17,407 nucleotides of DNA. Origin: Candidatus Zixiibacteriota bacterium (GTDB taxonomy: Bacteria > Zixibacteria > MSB-5A5 > GN15 > PGXB01). A model generated the notes under the pieces. It was not told where the DNA came from and ran no database searches. It saw only the letters and a program-made list of their open reading frames with translations. Below are positions 7,874-15,633 of this stretch, piece after piece. Location of the stretch: positions 1-17,407 of the forward strand of contig QNAH01000008.1 of assembly GCA_003641425.1 (NCBI GenBank). The letters are read 5' to 3'. The stretch's first letter is position 1. Each line of letters starts with the position of its first letter. Both the position numbers and the translations under genes were made by a program.

Positions 7874-8695
7874 TTACTCATTGCAATAGGGGAATAAATC
7901 ATAGGCGATCATTTTGGCCACCTCGAAATCATAGGCCACTTCCGACGGACGATGAGCATCGGAGCCGATAGAAGCAATACGCACGCCTGCTTTGCGCGCC
8001 GAATTGACAATCTCCATGGTCGGATAATACTCGGTGTGACCCTTTCGAAGAGCGGCGGTATTTATTTCCATCCCGACATCATGTTTGACCATGGCCTCGA
8101 ATGCCGGTTCGATGCGGCCGCGATGGCCAGTCAATATTTCATCTCCGTAATATTTAAGACCGTGCCATTTATACATGTCAATATGCGCGACGGTGTCGAA
8201 AAGGCCGGATTCAACCATCTGCTTGACCAGCCCGAAGTAATCTTCCACAAGCTTTTCAAGGGGAATATCGCCATATGCCCTTTTTATACTCTCTTCATTG
8301 CAGATACAGATATCGCCGACTTCATGAACCGCCCCAAGTTTATATTCGAGAGGATATGTCTCGATCAATTTCTCGATTTCATCCTCACATCCCGGATAGT
8401 AGCCCGCTTCTACCCCGCATTTGACCACCATCGGCGATTCTTTCTGAGCCGTCTCGACCGCCCTGACATAATGACCGAAATTTACAACGGAATTCAATTT
8501 CAGTTCACCATCAATCCTTATGGATCTACCCCATTCGGAATCAATCGGATTTGTATCGTAGTGGGTTGTAAAACATATCTCCGAGAGGCCCTTTTCCCTG
8601 GCCGCAAGGCAGAAATCTTCAATACTTCCTTCGGCATCAACCGAAAAATCGGGATGGATATGATAATCGGCTAAGGCAACATCATCGCTAAACAT
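7874..8695 (-). CDS. PHP-domain phosphoesterase, histidinol-phosphatase (HisJ/HisK-type)
   Basis: A 273-residue PHP-domain protein of the length and layout of HisK/HisJ histidinol-phosphate phosphatases. Metal-binding motifs appear in order: DYHIHPDFS (His12, His14), TTHYD (His45), CGVEAGYY (Glu), GAVHEVGD (His), VAHIDMYKWHG (His) and near the C-terminus GSDAHRP (Asp, His). All the residues expected for a trinuclear metal site are visible. The family removes phosphate from histidinol phosphate in histidine synthesis, but other PHP phosphoesterases share the motifs and no his genes are in the window, so the substrate is only inferred. The gene starts with ATG, 18 bases downstream of the MBL gene and 8 bases upstream of the DNA glycosylase gene. 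Confidence 0.82.
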   Translation of the reverse strand: MFSDDVALADYHIHPDFSVDAEGSIEDFCLAAREKGLSEICFTTHYDTNPIDSEWGRSIRIDGELKLNSVVNFGHYVRAVETAQKESPMVVKCGVEAGYYPGCEDEIEKLIETYPLEYKLGAVHEVGDICICNEESIKRAYGDIPLEKLVEDYFGLVKQMVESGLFDTVAHIDMYKWHGLKYYGDEILTGHRGRIEPAFEAMVKHDVGMEINTAALRKGHTEYYPTMEIVNSARKAGVRIASIGSDAHRPSEVAYDFEVAKMIAYDLFPYCNE

Positions 8696-8713
8696 AAATT
8701 ATATCCTGACTGA

Positions 8714-9349
8714 TTATACAAATCTGTTTCCGGTTAAAAATGGATTGTTTTTTCTTTCCTGACCGATGGTCGTGGCGGGTCCGTGCCCGGGATAACAGAT
8801 AATATCATCCGGAAGGGTCAGGATATTGCGTTCTATGGAATCGATCAATTGCTGGAAATTACCGCCGGGAAGATCGGTCCGTCCGATCGAGCCGTTGAAA
8901 AGCGTATCTCCGCAAAAAATATATTTTTCGGCAAAAAAGCAGACACCGCCGGGCGAGTGTCCGGGAGTGGCAAAAACCGAAAATGTAAGCGATCCGACCC
9001 TGATAATGTCTTTATCGCCAATCACATGATCGGCCGGTGGACATGTGATTTCAATGCCGAAATAGGCCGAGACATTGGCCGATGGTGATTCCAGCATGGC
9101 CTCGTCACCCCGGCCGATATATATCGGTATTTTCAGCTTCTCTTTGATAGGTTTAACGGCCGCAATATGATCCGCATGACCGTGGGTCAGCAGAATCGCG
9201 CCGGCGGCAATTCCCAGTTTTTCGATACGATCCAGGATTCGTTCATCTTCATCACCCGGATCGATAATTACTCCGTTTTTATCCTTTTCGCTCCAGACCA
9301 GATAACAATTGGTCTCAAAAGGACTGACTGCCAGTGTTTCAATTTGCAT
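8714..9349 (-). CDS. MBL-fold hydrolase, glyoxalase II-like
   Basis: A 211-residue metallo-beta-lactamase-fold enzyme with the complete dinuclear site: THGHADH (55-61; His56, His58, Asp60, His61), GHSPGG (His131), GDTLF (Asp148) and PGHGPATTIG (His189). The segment GSIGRTDLPGG (153-163) and the short C-terminus ending NNPF mark the compact bacterial glyoxalase II-like group, which lacks the helical glutathione-binding domain of true GloB. It probably hydrolyses a thioester or similar ester; the physiological substrate is not evident. It is the first gene of the minus-strand block, with a candidate promoter upstream in the region shared with prfB. The PHP gene follows after 18 bases. Confidence 0.85.
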   Translation of the reverse strand: MQIETLAVSPFETNCYLVWSEKDKNGVIIDPGDEDERILDRIEKLGIAAGAILLTHGHADHIAAVKPIKEKLKIPIYIGRGDEAMLESPSANVSAYFGIEITCPPADHVIGDKDIIRVGSLTFSVFATPGHSPGGVCFFAEKYIFCGDTLFNGSIGRTDLPGGNFQQLIDSIERNILTLPDDIICYPGHGPATTIGQERKNNPFLTGNRFV

Positions 9350-9385
9350 AGTTCTTATACGACAAGCCTTTGTAGTTTAAGGGGT

Positions 9386-9413
9386 AAAATATCCATTAAA
9401 GACCTTTTGTCAA
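9386..9413 (-). promoter_or_regulatory. Candidate promoter for the minus-strand MBL operon
   Basis: On the minus strand a perfect TTGACA (9413-9408) is followed after 16 bases by TATTTT (9391-9386), a 4/6 match to the -10 consensus. Transcription would start near 9379, about 30 bases before the ATG at 9349. The -35 overlaps the self-complementary CAATTAATTG at 9411-9420, flanked by GTCAA and TTGAC, which might be a protein-binding site. This is sequence matching only. Confidence 0.4.
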
Positions 9414-9529
9414 TTAATTGTTGACCAAGGGCAAAATTACATCAAAGAGCCGGTTCATCTCGTAATTTTTTTGGGTTCCGATTTGTCATAAATGTTTTTT
9501 TTAAATCCACTTTTATACTATAATACCGA

Positions 9530-9559
9530 TTGACATTTGAAAAAAAGAATATATATAAT
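9530..9559 (+). promoter_or_regulatory. Strong candidate prfB promoter
   Basis: TTGACA (9530-9535) and TATAAT (9554-9559), both perfect sigma-70 hexamers, are 18 bases apart and face prfB. The predicted start near 9566 leaves only about 12 bases before the ATG at 9578, cutting into the GAAGAGG Shine-Dalgarno at 9563-9569. Another TATAAT at 9519-9524 has no good -35 but would give a normal leader. Which one is used cannot be decided from sequence. Confidence 0.6.
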
Positions 9560-9577
9560 GTCGAAGAGGTTCAATAT

Positions 9578-10682
9578 ATGATAAACGATATACGAGATCA
9601 CATAACTGATTTAAGCACACGACTTTCCAAACTTGCGAGGTTTCTTTGACCTCGACTTACGTCGTGAAAAAATTAACAAGTTAGAAGAAAAAACGACCGA
9701 CCCGGATTTCTGGAGCGACAATCAGACCGCGCAGGCAGTGCTTAAAGAAATATCCGATCATAAAAAGTGGCTCGAAAAGATTGACAAGCTTACTTCTGAT
9801 CTGTCCGACCTTGAAGAGTTGGCTTCATTGACTGATGATGAGGATTCCGGCGGGCAGGATGAGATCCGGAGCTCACTCGACGATCTTGATGCAATCCTTG
9901 ATAAACTCGAATTTACCACCCTTCTTTCGGGCCCCGATGATGCCCGTAATGCCATTCTGACTATACATCCCGGCGCCGGCGGCACCGAATCACAGGATTG
10001 GGCCGACATGCTGTTTCGGATGTACAACCGGTGGTGCGAATTGAAGCGTTTCAAGGTAACGCTTCTCGATTATCAACCCGGTGAAGAAGCCGGATTAAAA
10101 TCGGCCACAATGGAAATTGAAGGCGAATACGCTTACGGTTACCTGCGGGCCGAATCAGGAGTTCATCGACTGGTAAGGATATCGCCGTTCGATGCCAACA
10201 GCCGACGGCACACGTCTTTTGTCTCTATATATGTATATCCCGAGGTGGATGACAATATCGAAATAGAGATAAACGACGAAGATCTCAGGATCGACACGTA
10301 CCGGGCCTCGGGCGCCGGGGGTCAGCATGTCAACAAGACATCATCTGCTGTCAGAATCACCCACATCCCCACCAATATCGTCGTCCAGTGCCAGAATGAA
10401 CGAAGCCAGATAAAAAACCGGGCGACGGCCATGAAAATGCTGCGTTCTCGTTTATACCAGATGGAACTGGAAGAACAGCGCAAAAAAAGACAAAAAATGG
10501 AACAGTCAAAAAAGAAAATAGAATGGGGCAGTCAGATACGGAGTTATGTTTTCCACCCTTATAACATGGTCAAAGACCACCGCACCAATGTGGAAACATC
10601 CAACATTCAGTCTGTTATGGACGGTGATCTCGATCAGTTTATAGAGGCATTTTTATCCGACCCCGATTTTAGAGATATTTAG
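9578..10682 (+). CDS. prfB: Peptide chain release factor 2, with programmed +1 frameshift
   Basis: RF2 releases finished peptides at UGA and UAA stops. The full product is made from two frames: ATG at 9578 opens 23 codons ending at in-frame TGA 9647-9649, then a +1 shift skips base 9647 and continues from GAC 9648 to TAG 10680-10682, giving 367 residues (E. coli RF2 has 365). The anticodon-like tripeptide SPF (202-204 in the joined protein) marks it as RF2 and not RF1, and the catalytic GGQ is at 247-249 inside ASGAGGQHVNK. The residue matching E. coli position 246 is Ala, as in most bacteria, not the Thr of K-12. A GAAGAGG Shine-Dalgarno precedes the ATG by 8 bases. The gene's own stop is TAG, which RF1 reads. 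Annotating from the internal TTG at 9633 would lose the N-terminus. Confidence 0.96.
9637..9650 (+). promoter_or_regulatory. RF2 programmed +1 frameshift site
   Basis: The stretch GAGG-TTT-CTT-TGA-C has all the elements of the known RF2 autoregulatory site: an internal Shine-Dalgarno-like GAGG (9637-9640), a 3-base spacer, the slippery CTT (9644-9646), the in-frame stop TGA (9647-9649) and a following C (9650), the weak-termination context. Spacing is the same as in E. coli. When RF2 is scarce the ribosome pauses at TGA, tRNA-Leu slips by one base, and full-length RF2 is made. The continuous RF2 homology on both sides of the stop in different frames supports this directly. Confidence 0.93.
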
Positions 10683-10724
10683 TTTTATGCATGAATTCAT
10701 TTCTTATTTGAAGGAGTTCTTAGA

Positions 10725-11729
10725 ATGTCAGACGAATCATTCAATATACTTGATTCCATAAAAGAAAAAGCCAGGGCCAGAAATAGAAAAGTCGTTTTGC
10801 CGGAAGGCACCGAACCGCGGGTGATCGACGCCGCGAAGATTCTGGTCGAGGAGAAAATCGCCTTGGTCGTACTTCTGGGCGACAAAGACAAAATTGCCGA
10901 ACTGGCCAAAGATCAGGGATTGGATATTGACAGTGTGGAGGTCATCGATCCTGCAAAATCCGATCTGATCCCCGAATTTGCCGAAGCTTATTTTGAGAAA
11001 AGAAAGCATAAAGGTATAACCGAAGCGCAGGCTGAAGAAACCGTCAAGAATGAATTGTTTTTCGGCGCTTTAATGGTTGACAGCGACATGGTTGACGGAT
11101 GCGTGGCCGGTTCGATAAACACGACCGGCGACGTTATGAGGGCGGCGATACAGGTAATCGGATTGGCGCCGGGAATCAATACTGTTTCGGGAGCCTTTAT
11201 GATGACTCTCCCGCAATATCGCAATGAAAACAATAAGATATTTATGTATGCCGACGGCGCGGTGGTGCCCAATCCAAATTCGGAACAGCTGGCCTCGATT
11301 GCAGTATCGACGGCGGAAACGATGCAAAAACTTACCGGGCAGGAACCAAAGGTGGCGATGCTGTCTTTCTCCACTAAAGGTTCGGCCAAACATGATGATG
11401 TCGACAAGGTTCTGCAGGCCCTGGCAATGGCACAGAAAGAGCGGCCGGATCTTCAAATCGACGGTGAACTTCAGGTCGATGCCGCCATTGTACCAGAAAT
11501 CGCAAAGAAGAAAGCCCCGGGATCGAAGGTTGCGGGCGATGCCAATGTCCTTATTTTTCCTGATCTCGATGCCGGTAATATCGGTTATAAGCTGACCCAG
11601 AGACTGGCCGGGGCCACCGCCACCGGGCCGATTGTCCAGGGATTGCGGCTACCGATGAACGACCTGTCGCGGGGCTGCTCGGCGCAGGATATCGTTGATG
11701 TAACAGCGATTGCAATGCTTATGAAATGA
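10725..11729 (+). CDS. pta: Phosphate acetyltransferase (phosphotransacetylase)
   Basis: A 334-residue enzyme that converts acetyl-CoA and phosphate to acetyl phosphate and CoA. Length matches the short, catalytic-domain-only Pta type (as in Methanosarcina and Bacillus), without the N-terminal regulatory domain of E. coli Pta. The family signature is clear: VVLPEGTEPRVIDAAK (23-38), MVDSDMVDGCVAG (117-129), and the active-site end LMNDLSRGCS-like segment PMNDLSRGCSAQDI (310-323), with Ser315, Arg316 and Asp322 at the spacing of Methanosarcina Ser309/Arg310/Asp316. ATG at 10725 is preceded by AAGGAG at 10711-10716. It follows prfB by 42 bases and may share its transcript. No acetate kinase gene is adjacent, so whether it makes acetate and ATP or activates acetate is not settled here. 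Confidence 0.94.
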   Translation: MSDESFNILDSIKEKARARNRKVVLPEGTEPRVIDAAKILVEEKIALVVLLGDKDKIAELAKDQGLDIDSVEVIDPAKSDLIPEFAEAYFEKRKHKGITEAQAEETVKNELFFGALMVDSDMVDGCVAGSINTTGDVMRAAIQVIGLAPGINTVSGAFMMTLPQYRNENNKIFMYADGAVVPNPNSEQLASIAVSTAETMQKLTGQEPKVAMLSFSTKGSAKHDDVDKVLQALAMAQKERPDLQIDGELQVDAAIVPEIAKKKAPGSKVAGDANVLIFPDLDAGNIGYKLTQRLAGATATGPIVQGLRLPMNDLSRGCSAQDIVDVTAIAMLMK

Positions 11730-11813
11730 TAGATGAGCCGGTTGTAACGGCCAAAATATCGGTTGACATTACCGGCCGGAAAGTGTTTCTTTTGGGTTTA
11801 ATTTTAACAATCC

Positions 11814-11833
11814 GGCGGCGGTAAAACGCCGCC
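11814..11833 (+). terminator. GC-rich hairpin between pta and the flotillin gene
   Basis: GGCGGCG (11814-11820) pairs perfectly with CGCCGCC (11827-11833) around the 6-base loop GTAAAA. The stem is all G-C, but only TT then AAATCATT follows, so the U-tract is weak. It could be an inefficient intrinsic terminator for prfB-pta, or a 5' leader structure shortly before the flotillin Shine-Dalgarno (TAGGAG at 11848). The rest of the 133-base gap (11730-11862) shows no ORF; a TTGACA at 11763 has no convincing -10. Confidence 0.45.
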
Positions 11834-11862
11834 TTAAATCATTCTGGTAGGAGAGTGCCGTT

Positions 11863-13269
11863 GTGAGTTCCCTCATCATAATTATTATTGTCGCCGTTGT
11901 CGTGGTTGCGGCGATTGCGTTTATCATATTGAAAAATTACCGAAAAGTCGGTCCCAGCGAGGTGTTGATTATCTCCGGGGGCAGAAAACATACGGTCACA
12001 TTGCCGGACGGTTCGACCCGGCAGGTGGGGTACCGCATACGAATCGGCGGCGGTACTTTTGTTAAACCATTTATCGAACAGGCTCAGGTTCTTCCGTTGG
12101 AAATCATCCCGATGGAATTCCAGGTCGATGATGCCATTTCCACCAATGGTATCCGGTCAACCGTGAAGGGCACGGCCGAGGTCAAAATCGCCGGTGATGA
12201 GGCCTCGATTCACCTGGCCGCCGAGCAATTTCTGGGCCGGCCGTTATCGGACATCCGAGATGTCGCTCTTCGTACCCTTGAAGGTTCATCGCGCGCCCTG
12301 ATCGGCACCATGCACCTGGAGGCAATTAACAAAAATCGTAAAGACTTCGCTAAGGCGGTATTCGACGATGTCGGCGAATATTTTGCCAACATGGGTTTAA
12401 AACTGCTCTCTTTCAACCTCAAAGAAATCACCGACCCGTCTGGCTATCTGGAAGCTCTCGGGAAACCGAAAATCGTCCAGGCCCGGCGTGATGCCGAGGT
12501 GGCCGAGGCCGAGGCGGCCCGAGACGCCATTATAAAATCGGCCGAGGCCAAGAAAGAGGGAGACATCGCCAAGATTCTGGCTGACACCGAGGTCGCGAAA
12601 GCCAATCAGGATTTTGAATTGAAGCGGGCCGAACTCCAGAAAGATTTGAATTTCAAAAAAGCCGATGCTGATTTTGCCTATGAGTTGCAGAGAAACAAAC
12701 TGAGCCAGGAACTCAAAGCCGAAGAGGCCAAGGTCAAGATAATAGAAAAAGACTCCGCCATTGTATTGGAGAAAAAGGAAATCGACCGGGTCAAGCAGGA
12801 GCTCGAAGCCAAAGTCATTAAACCGTCCGAAGCCGAACAGTTCCGCCTCGAAGCGGAAGCCAAGGGTATGGCCGAGGCCAAACGAATACAGGGCATGATC
12901 GAAGCCGAGCTGATCGAGAAGGTCGGCCGGGCTGAAGCCGAAGCTATGCGGCTCAAGGCTGAGTCGTGGAATACTTACTCACAGCCGGCTGTCCTGCAAA
13001 TGATCTTCGAGAAACTGCCCGACCTGGCCAAGGAAATGGCCACACCGCTGTCAAAGATTGATAAAATAGTTATGGTCTCCAATGACGGTAAGATGGGGGC
13101 CTCCAAGATTACCGGCGAGGTGGCATCGATGATGTCGCAGTTGCCGACCGTGGTAAAATCACTCTCCGGTTTCGATCTTGAACATTGGCTAAAGAAACTT
13201 GGAGACAAAAATAAGGACGACAAGACCGAGACTCCGCCCGAATCGTCTTCGGCAGACAGTCAGAAGTAA
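11863..13269 (+). CDS. Flotillin-family SPFH-domain membrane scaffold protein
   Basis: A 468-residue protein with flotillin architecture. It has an N-terminal hydrophobic anchor (residues 3-23), an SPFH/band-7 domain from about 26 to 200 (YRKVGPSEVLIISGG, then ISTNGIRSTVKGTAEVKI), a long Ala/Glu/Lys-rich coiled coil (about 203-365) with the repeated AEAE and AEAK pattern of flotillins, and a short C-terminal part (about 368-440). It ends in a polar, likely disordered tail. Flotillins oligomerise on the inner face of the membrane and organise ordered lipid domains. The start is GTG at 11863, supported by TAGGAG at 11848-11853; no in-frame ATG fits better, since a later start would lose the anchor. 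The aminotransferase gene follows after 10 bases, so it is probably the first gene of that operon. No NfeD-type partner gene is seen. Confidence 0.9.
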   Translation: MSSLIIIIIVAVVVVAAIAFIILKNYRKVGPSEVLIISGGRKHTVTLPDGSTRQVGYRIRIGGGTFVKPFIEQAQVLPLEIIPMEFQVDDAISTNGIRSTVKGTAEVKIAGDEASIHLAAEQFLGRPLSDIRDVALRTLEGSSRALIGTMHLEAINKNRKDFAKAVFDDVGEYFANMGLKLLSFNLKEITDPSGYLEALGKPKIVQARRDAEVAEAEAARDAIIKSAEAKKEGDIAKILADTEVAKANQDFELKRAELQKDLNFKKADADFAYELQRNKLSQELKAEEAKVKIIEKDSAIVLEKKEIDRVKQELEAKVIKPSEAEQFRLEAEAKGMAEAKRIQGMIEAELIEKVGRAEAEAMRLKAESWNTYSQPAVLQMIFEKLPDLAKEMATPLSKIDKIVMVSNDGKMGASKITGEVASMMSQLPTVVKSLSGFDLEHWLKKLGDKNKDDKTETPPESSSADSQK

Positions 13270-13279
13270 GGGGTAAGCG

Positions 13280-15622
13280 ATGATATCCAACAGAATCGGA
13301 CGTCTGGAACTTTCCCCGACTCTCCGTATCAATGCCAAGGCCAAGGCGATGAAAGCCGACGGCGTTGATGTCATTGATTTCTCCGTCGGGGAGCCCGACT
13401 TTCCCACGCCGACCGACATAAAAAATGCGGGCAAAAAGGCAATCGACGATAATTTTACGAAATACACCGCCAATGACGGTATCCCGGAATTAAAAGCCGC
13501 CATCAGGGCGCGTATGAAAGAAGATCATGGACTTGAATATTCGAACAAGGAAGTAATTGTCTCCAGCGGCGCCAAACACAGCCTTTACAATCTGATGGTA
13601 GCCATCCTTAACCGTGACGAGGAGGTCATTATCCCCGCACCCTACTGGGTTTCCTACCCCCAGCAGGTACTCATGGTCAAAGGAAAACCGGTCATTGTTC
13701 CGACTAAAGAAGAAAACGGATTCTGTCTTACGCCCGAAGAGTTGAAGGCCAATCTTAATTTCAATACCAAGGCAATAATTATAAATAACCCGAGCAACCC
13801 GACTGGTTCGGCTTACACCCGTGATCAATTGAAAGAGATTTGCGAGATAGCGGCCGCGGAAGGACTCATCATTATCGCCGATGAGATTTACGAGAAGGTC
13901 ATATACGATGACTACCGATTTACATCCGTAGCATCGTTGGGCGACAGGATTAAAGAAAAAACCGTCATAATCAACGGCGTTTCAAAATCATATTCGATGA
14001 CCGGGTGGAGAATCGGATACGCCGCAGGACCCGCCGAGATTATATCGGCCATGGCCATTATCCAGTCACACACTACTTCCAACGCCAATTCGATCGCCCA
14101 GAAGGCGGCCGTCGAGGCATTATCCGGGCATCAGTCCGAGATCAACAGGATGGTGGCGGAATTCCAGACCCGGCGCAATTACATGCTCAGCAAACTTAAC
14201 CGTATCCCGGATATATCATGTCATCAGCCGCAGGGCGCTTTTTACCTCTTCCCCAATACATCGGCTTATTACAACACCGAGTTCGGCGGAATGAAAATAA
14301 GGAACTCTTACGGGCTTTGCTATTACTTGCTTAAAGAAGCGGCGGTGGCCCTGGTACCGGGAAGCGCTTTTGGCGCCGACGATAATATCCGCCTGTCCTA
14401 CGCTACCTCGATGGATAAGATCGAAGAGGGGACCGATCGCATTATCGAGGCGATGGCGAAGCTGACGGAGTCGCCTAAATATAAACGGGTGGCCATGCAG
14501 AATGTCATGACACATCCCCGCAGCAATGTCGAGATGGATACTGCGATTTCTGTCGATGAGCGTGATGCGCTGGTGCAGGAGGCCGAGGCCAACCTGCCCT
14601 TCGACCGTTATTTCGAATGGAACGCCAATATCAACGGGATAATCATACAGTTGCGGACAAATGTCCCGCACCTTTATGATTTCTGGGTCGAAAACTGGTA
14701 CCCGGCACAGCTGGAATCCGATCTTGAACCGCACGGTATCATTTATGCCGTTGACGGTGTTCCCGGACGGACATCATACGGCTACTATTGCCCGGAGATG
14801 CGAACAGCGATCCTTTTCAATACCAGTTACTACGGACAGGTTCGCAGTCTTGCCCTGGGCATGGTGGCGCAGGCCAGCGAACGCCTGCTCGACGTTCATG
14901 GTGTCAGGGCGGCCTGTGTCGATTACAATGGGCGAGGCCTGGCGCTGATCGGACCCAGGGGGTTGAAACGCGGCTCGTCATTTATCAGATTGCTCGAGGA
15001 CGAAAAAGCCCGTTTCCTGACCAACGACTGGGCATTTGTCCGGTATCGCGGGAATGAAGCTATTGCCGACGCCCCGGAACGTAAATTTTATTTCAAGACA
15101 AATATCGCTCAGAATTTCCCGCATTACGGGCGAATATTCGATCGCAGTAAGTGCGAGAATGTCGTCACAACGCGTGCCGATTGGACGAATATGAAAGAGC
15201 TGGTCGATGAATGCCCTCTCGACCTCGGCGAGCCATATTGTTACTGGGGCAGTACCGATTCGAGGGCGCTGGTCGATCCGGCCTGGATTGGCGGCCCGAA
15301 TAAATATGTCAAACGGTCACATTTACATAGTGTTGTCATGCTCCATTACGAACCCAATGCTCCGGCGGTGGAAAAACTCTCTGTTGAAGGGGCTCTTGAT
15401 TTTATCACTGCCGGTAAATATCGCCTGCCGTCAGGCGCGGGTATGACGCCTTACAAGGAACAACCCTTCTTCAATCCGTATATCCTTGGATCGTCGGTCG
15501 ATCAGGAAGACCTGCAACGCCGCAATTTCCACCAGTTGTTCCGTGTGACAAACGCCTATAAAGTGAATATCGCATCGATTCCGCTGGAAGCGCTCAAGGC
15601 GCGGCTGCGGGAATTGGTATAG
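13280..15622 (+). CDS. Aspartate aminotransferase joined to a degenerate PEP-carboxykinase-like domain
   Basis: One open frame of 780 residues. Residues 1-394 are a complete class I aminotransferase: SVGEPDFPTP (35-44), YTANDGIPELK (62-72), NNPSNPTG (169-176), ADEIYE (200-205), PLP-binding Lys236 in VSKSYSMTGWRIGY, and substrate Arg371 in IRLSYATS. This matches the bacterial aspartate aminotransferase Ib subgroup, which interconverts aspartate and oxaloacetate. Residues about 406-780 align with the PEPCK-like protein encoded at 16062. Shared features are YYG at 517-519, His540, a P-loop-like GPRGLKRGS (558-566), ND at 582-583, FKTN (605-608) and the HSVVMLHYEP/ALDFITAGK end region. The Walker Lys is Arg564 and the metal-site Lys-Lys is missing, so kinase or carboxykinase activity is doubtful. 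A stop in another frame (TAA 14476) and an ATG at 14495 leave room for a sequencing error having merged two genes. It lies 10 bases after the flotillin gene and 11 before ndk. Confidence 0.85.
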   Translation: MISNRIGRLELSPTLRINAKAKAMKADGVDVIDFSVGEPDFPTPTDIKNAGKKAIDDNFTKYTANDGIPELKAAIRARMKEDHGLEYSNKEVIVSSGAKHSLYNLMVAILNRDEEVIIPAPYWVSYPQQVLMVKGKPVIVPTKEENGFCLTPEELKANLNFNTKAIIINNPSNPTGSAYTRDQLKEICEIAAAEGLIIIADEIYEKVIYDDYRFTSVASLGDRIKEKTVIINGVSKSYSMTGWRIGYAAGPAEIISAMAIIQSHTTSNANSIAQKAAVEALSGHQSEINRMVAEFQTRRNYMLSKLNRIPDISCHQPQGAFYLFPNTSAYYNTEFGGMKIRNSYGLCYYLLKEAAVALVPGSAFGADDNIRLSYATSMDKIEEGTDRIIEAMAKLTESPKYKRVAMQNVMTHPRSNVEMDTAISVDERDALVQEAEANLPFDRYFEWNANINGIIIQLRTNVPHLYDFWVENWYPAQLESDLEPHGIIYAVDGVPGRTSYGYYCPEMRTAILFNTSYYGQVRSLALGMVAQASERLLDVHGVRAACVDYNGRGLALIGPRGLKRGSSFIRLLEDEKARFLTNDWAFVRYRGNEAIADAPERKFYFKTNIAQNFPHYGRIFDRSKCENVVTTRADWTNMKELVDECPLDLGEPYCYWGSTDSRALVDPAWIGGPNKYVKRSHLHSVVMLHYEPNAPAVEKLSVEGALDFITAGKYRLPSGAGMTPYKEQPFFNPYILGSSVDQEDLQRRNFHQLFRVTNAYKVNIASIPLEALKARLRELV

Positions 15623-15633
15623 AGGAGGTCAGG

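Noticed and set aside
7952..8674. 240-codon plus-strand open frame opposite the PHP-domain gene.
   Set aside because: It is antisense to a gene with all PHP motifs and its translation resembles no protein; it is a shadow frame.
9558..9581. Seven-codon ORF (MSKRFNI) whose TGA overlaps the prfB start codon, a possible RF2-sensitive leader peptide.
   Set aside because: Its ATG overlaps the best -10 box, so it would not be on the main predicted transcript, and so short an ORF is expected by chance.
11763..11791. TTGACA upstream of the flotillin gene as a promoter.
   Set aside because: At 16-18 bases downstream only TTTCTT-like sequence occurs; there is no acceptable -10.
14216..14734. 172-codon minus-strand open frame within the aminotransferase-PEPCK-like gene.
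   Set aside because: The plus strand codes for recognisable domains on both sides of this stretch; the minus frame has no motif or Shine-Dalgarno.
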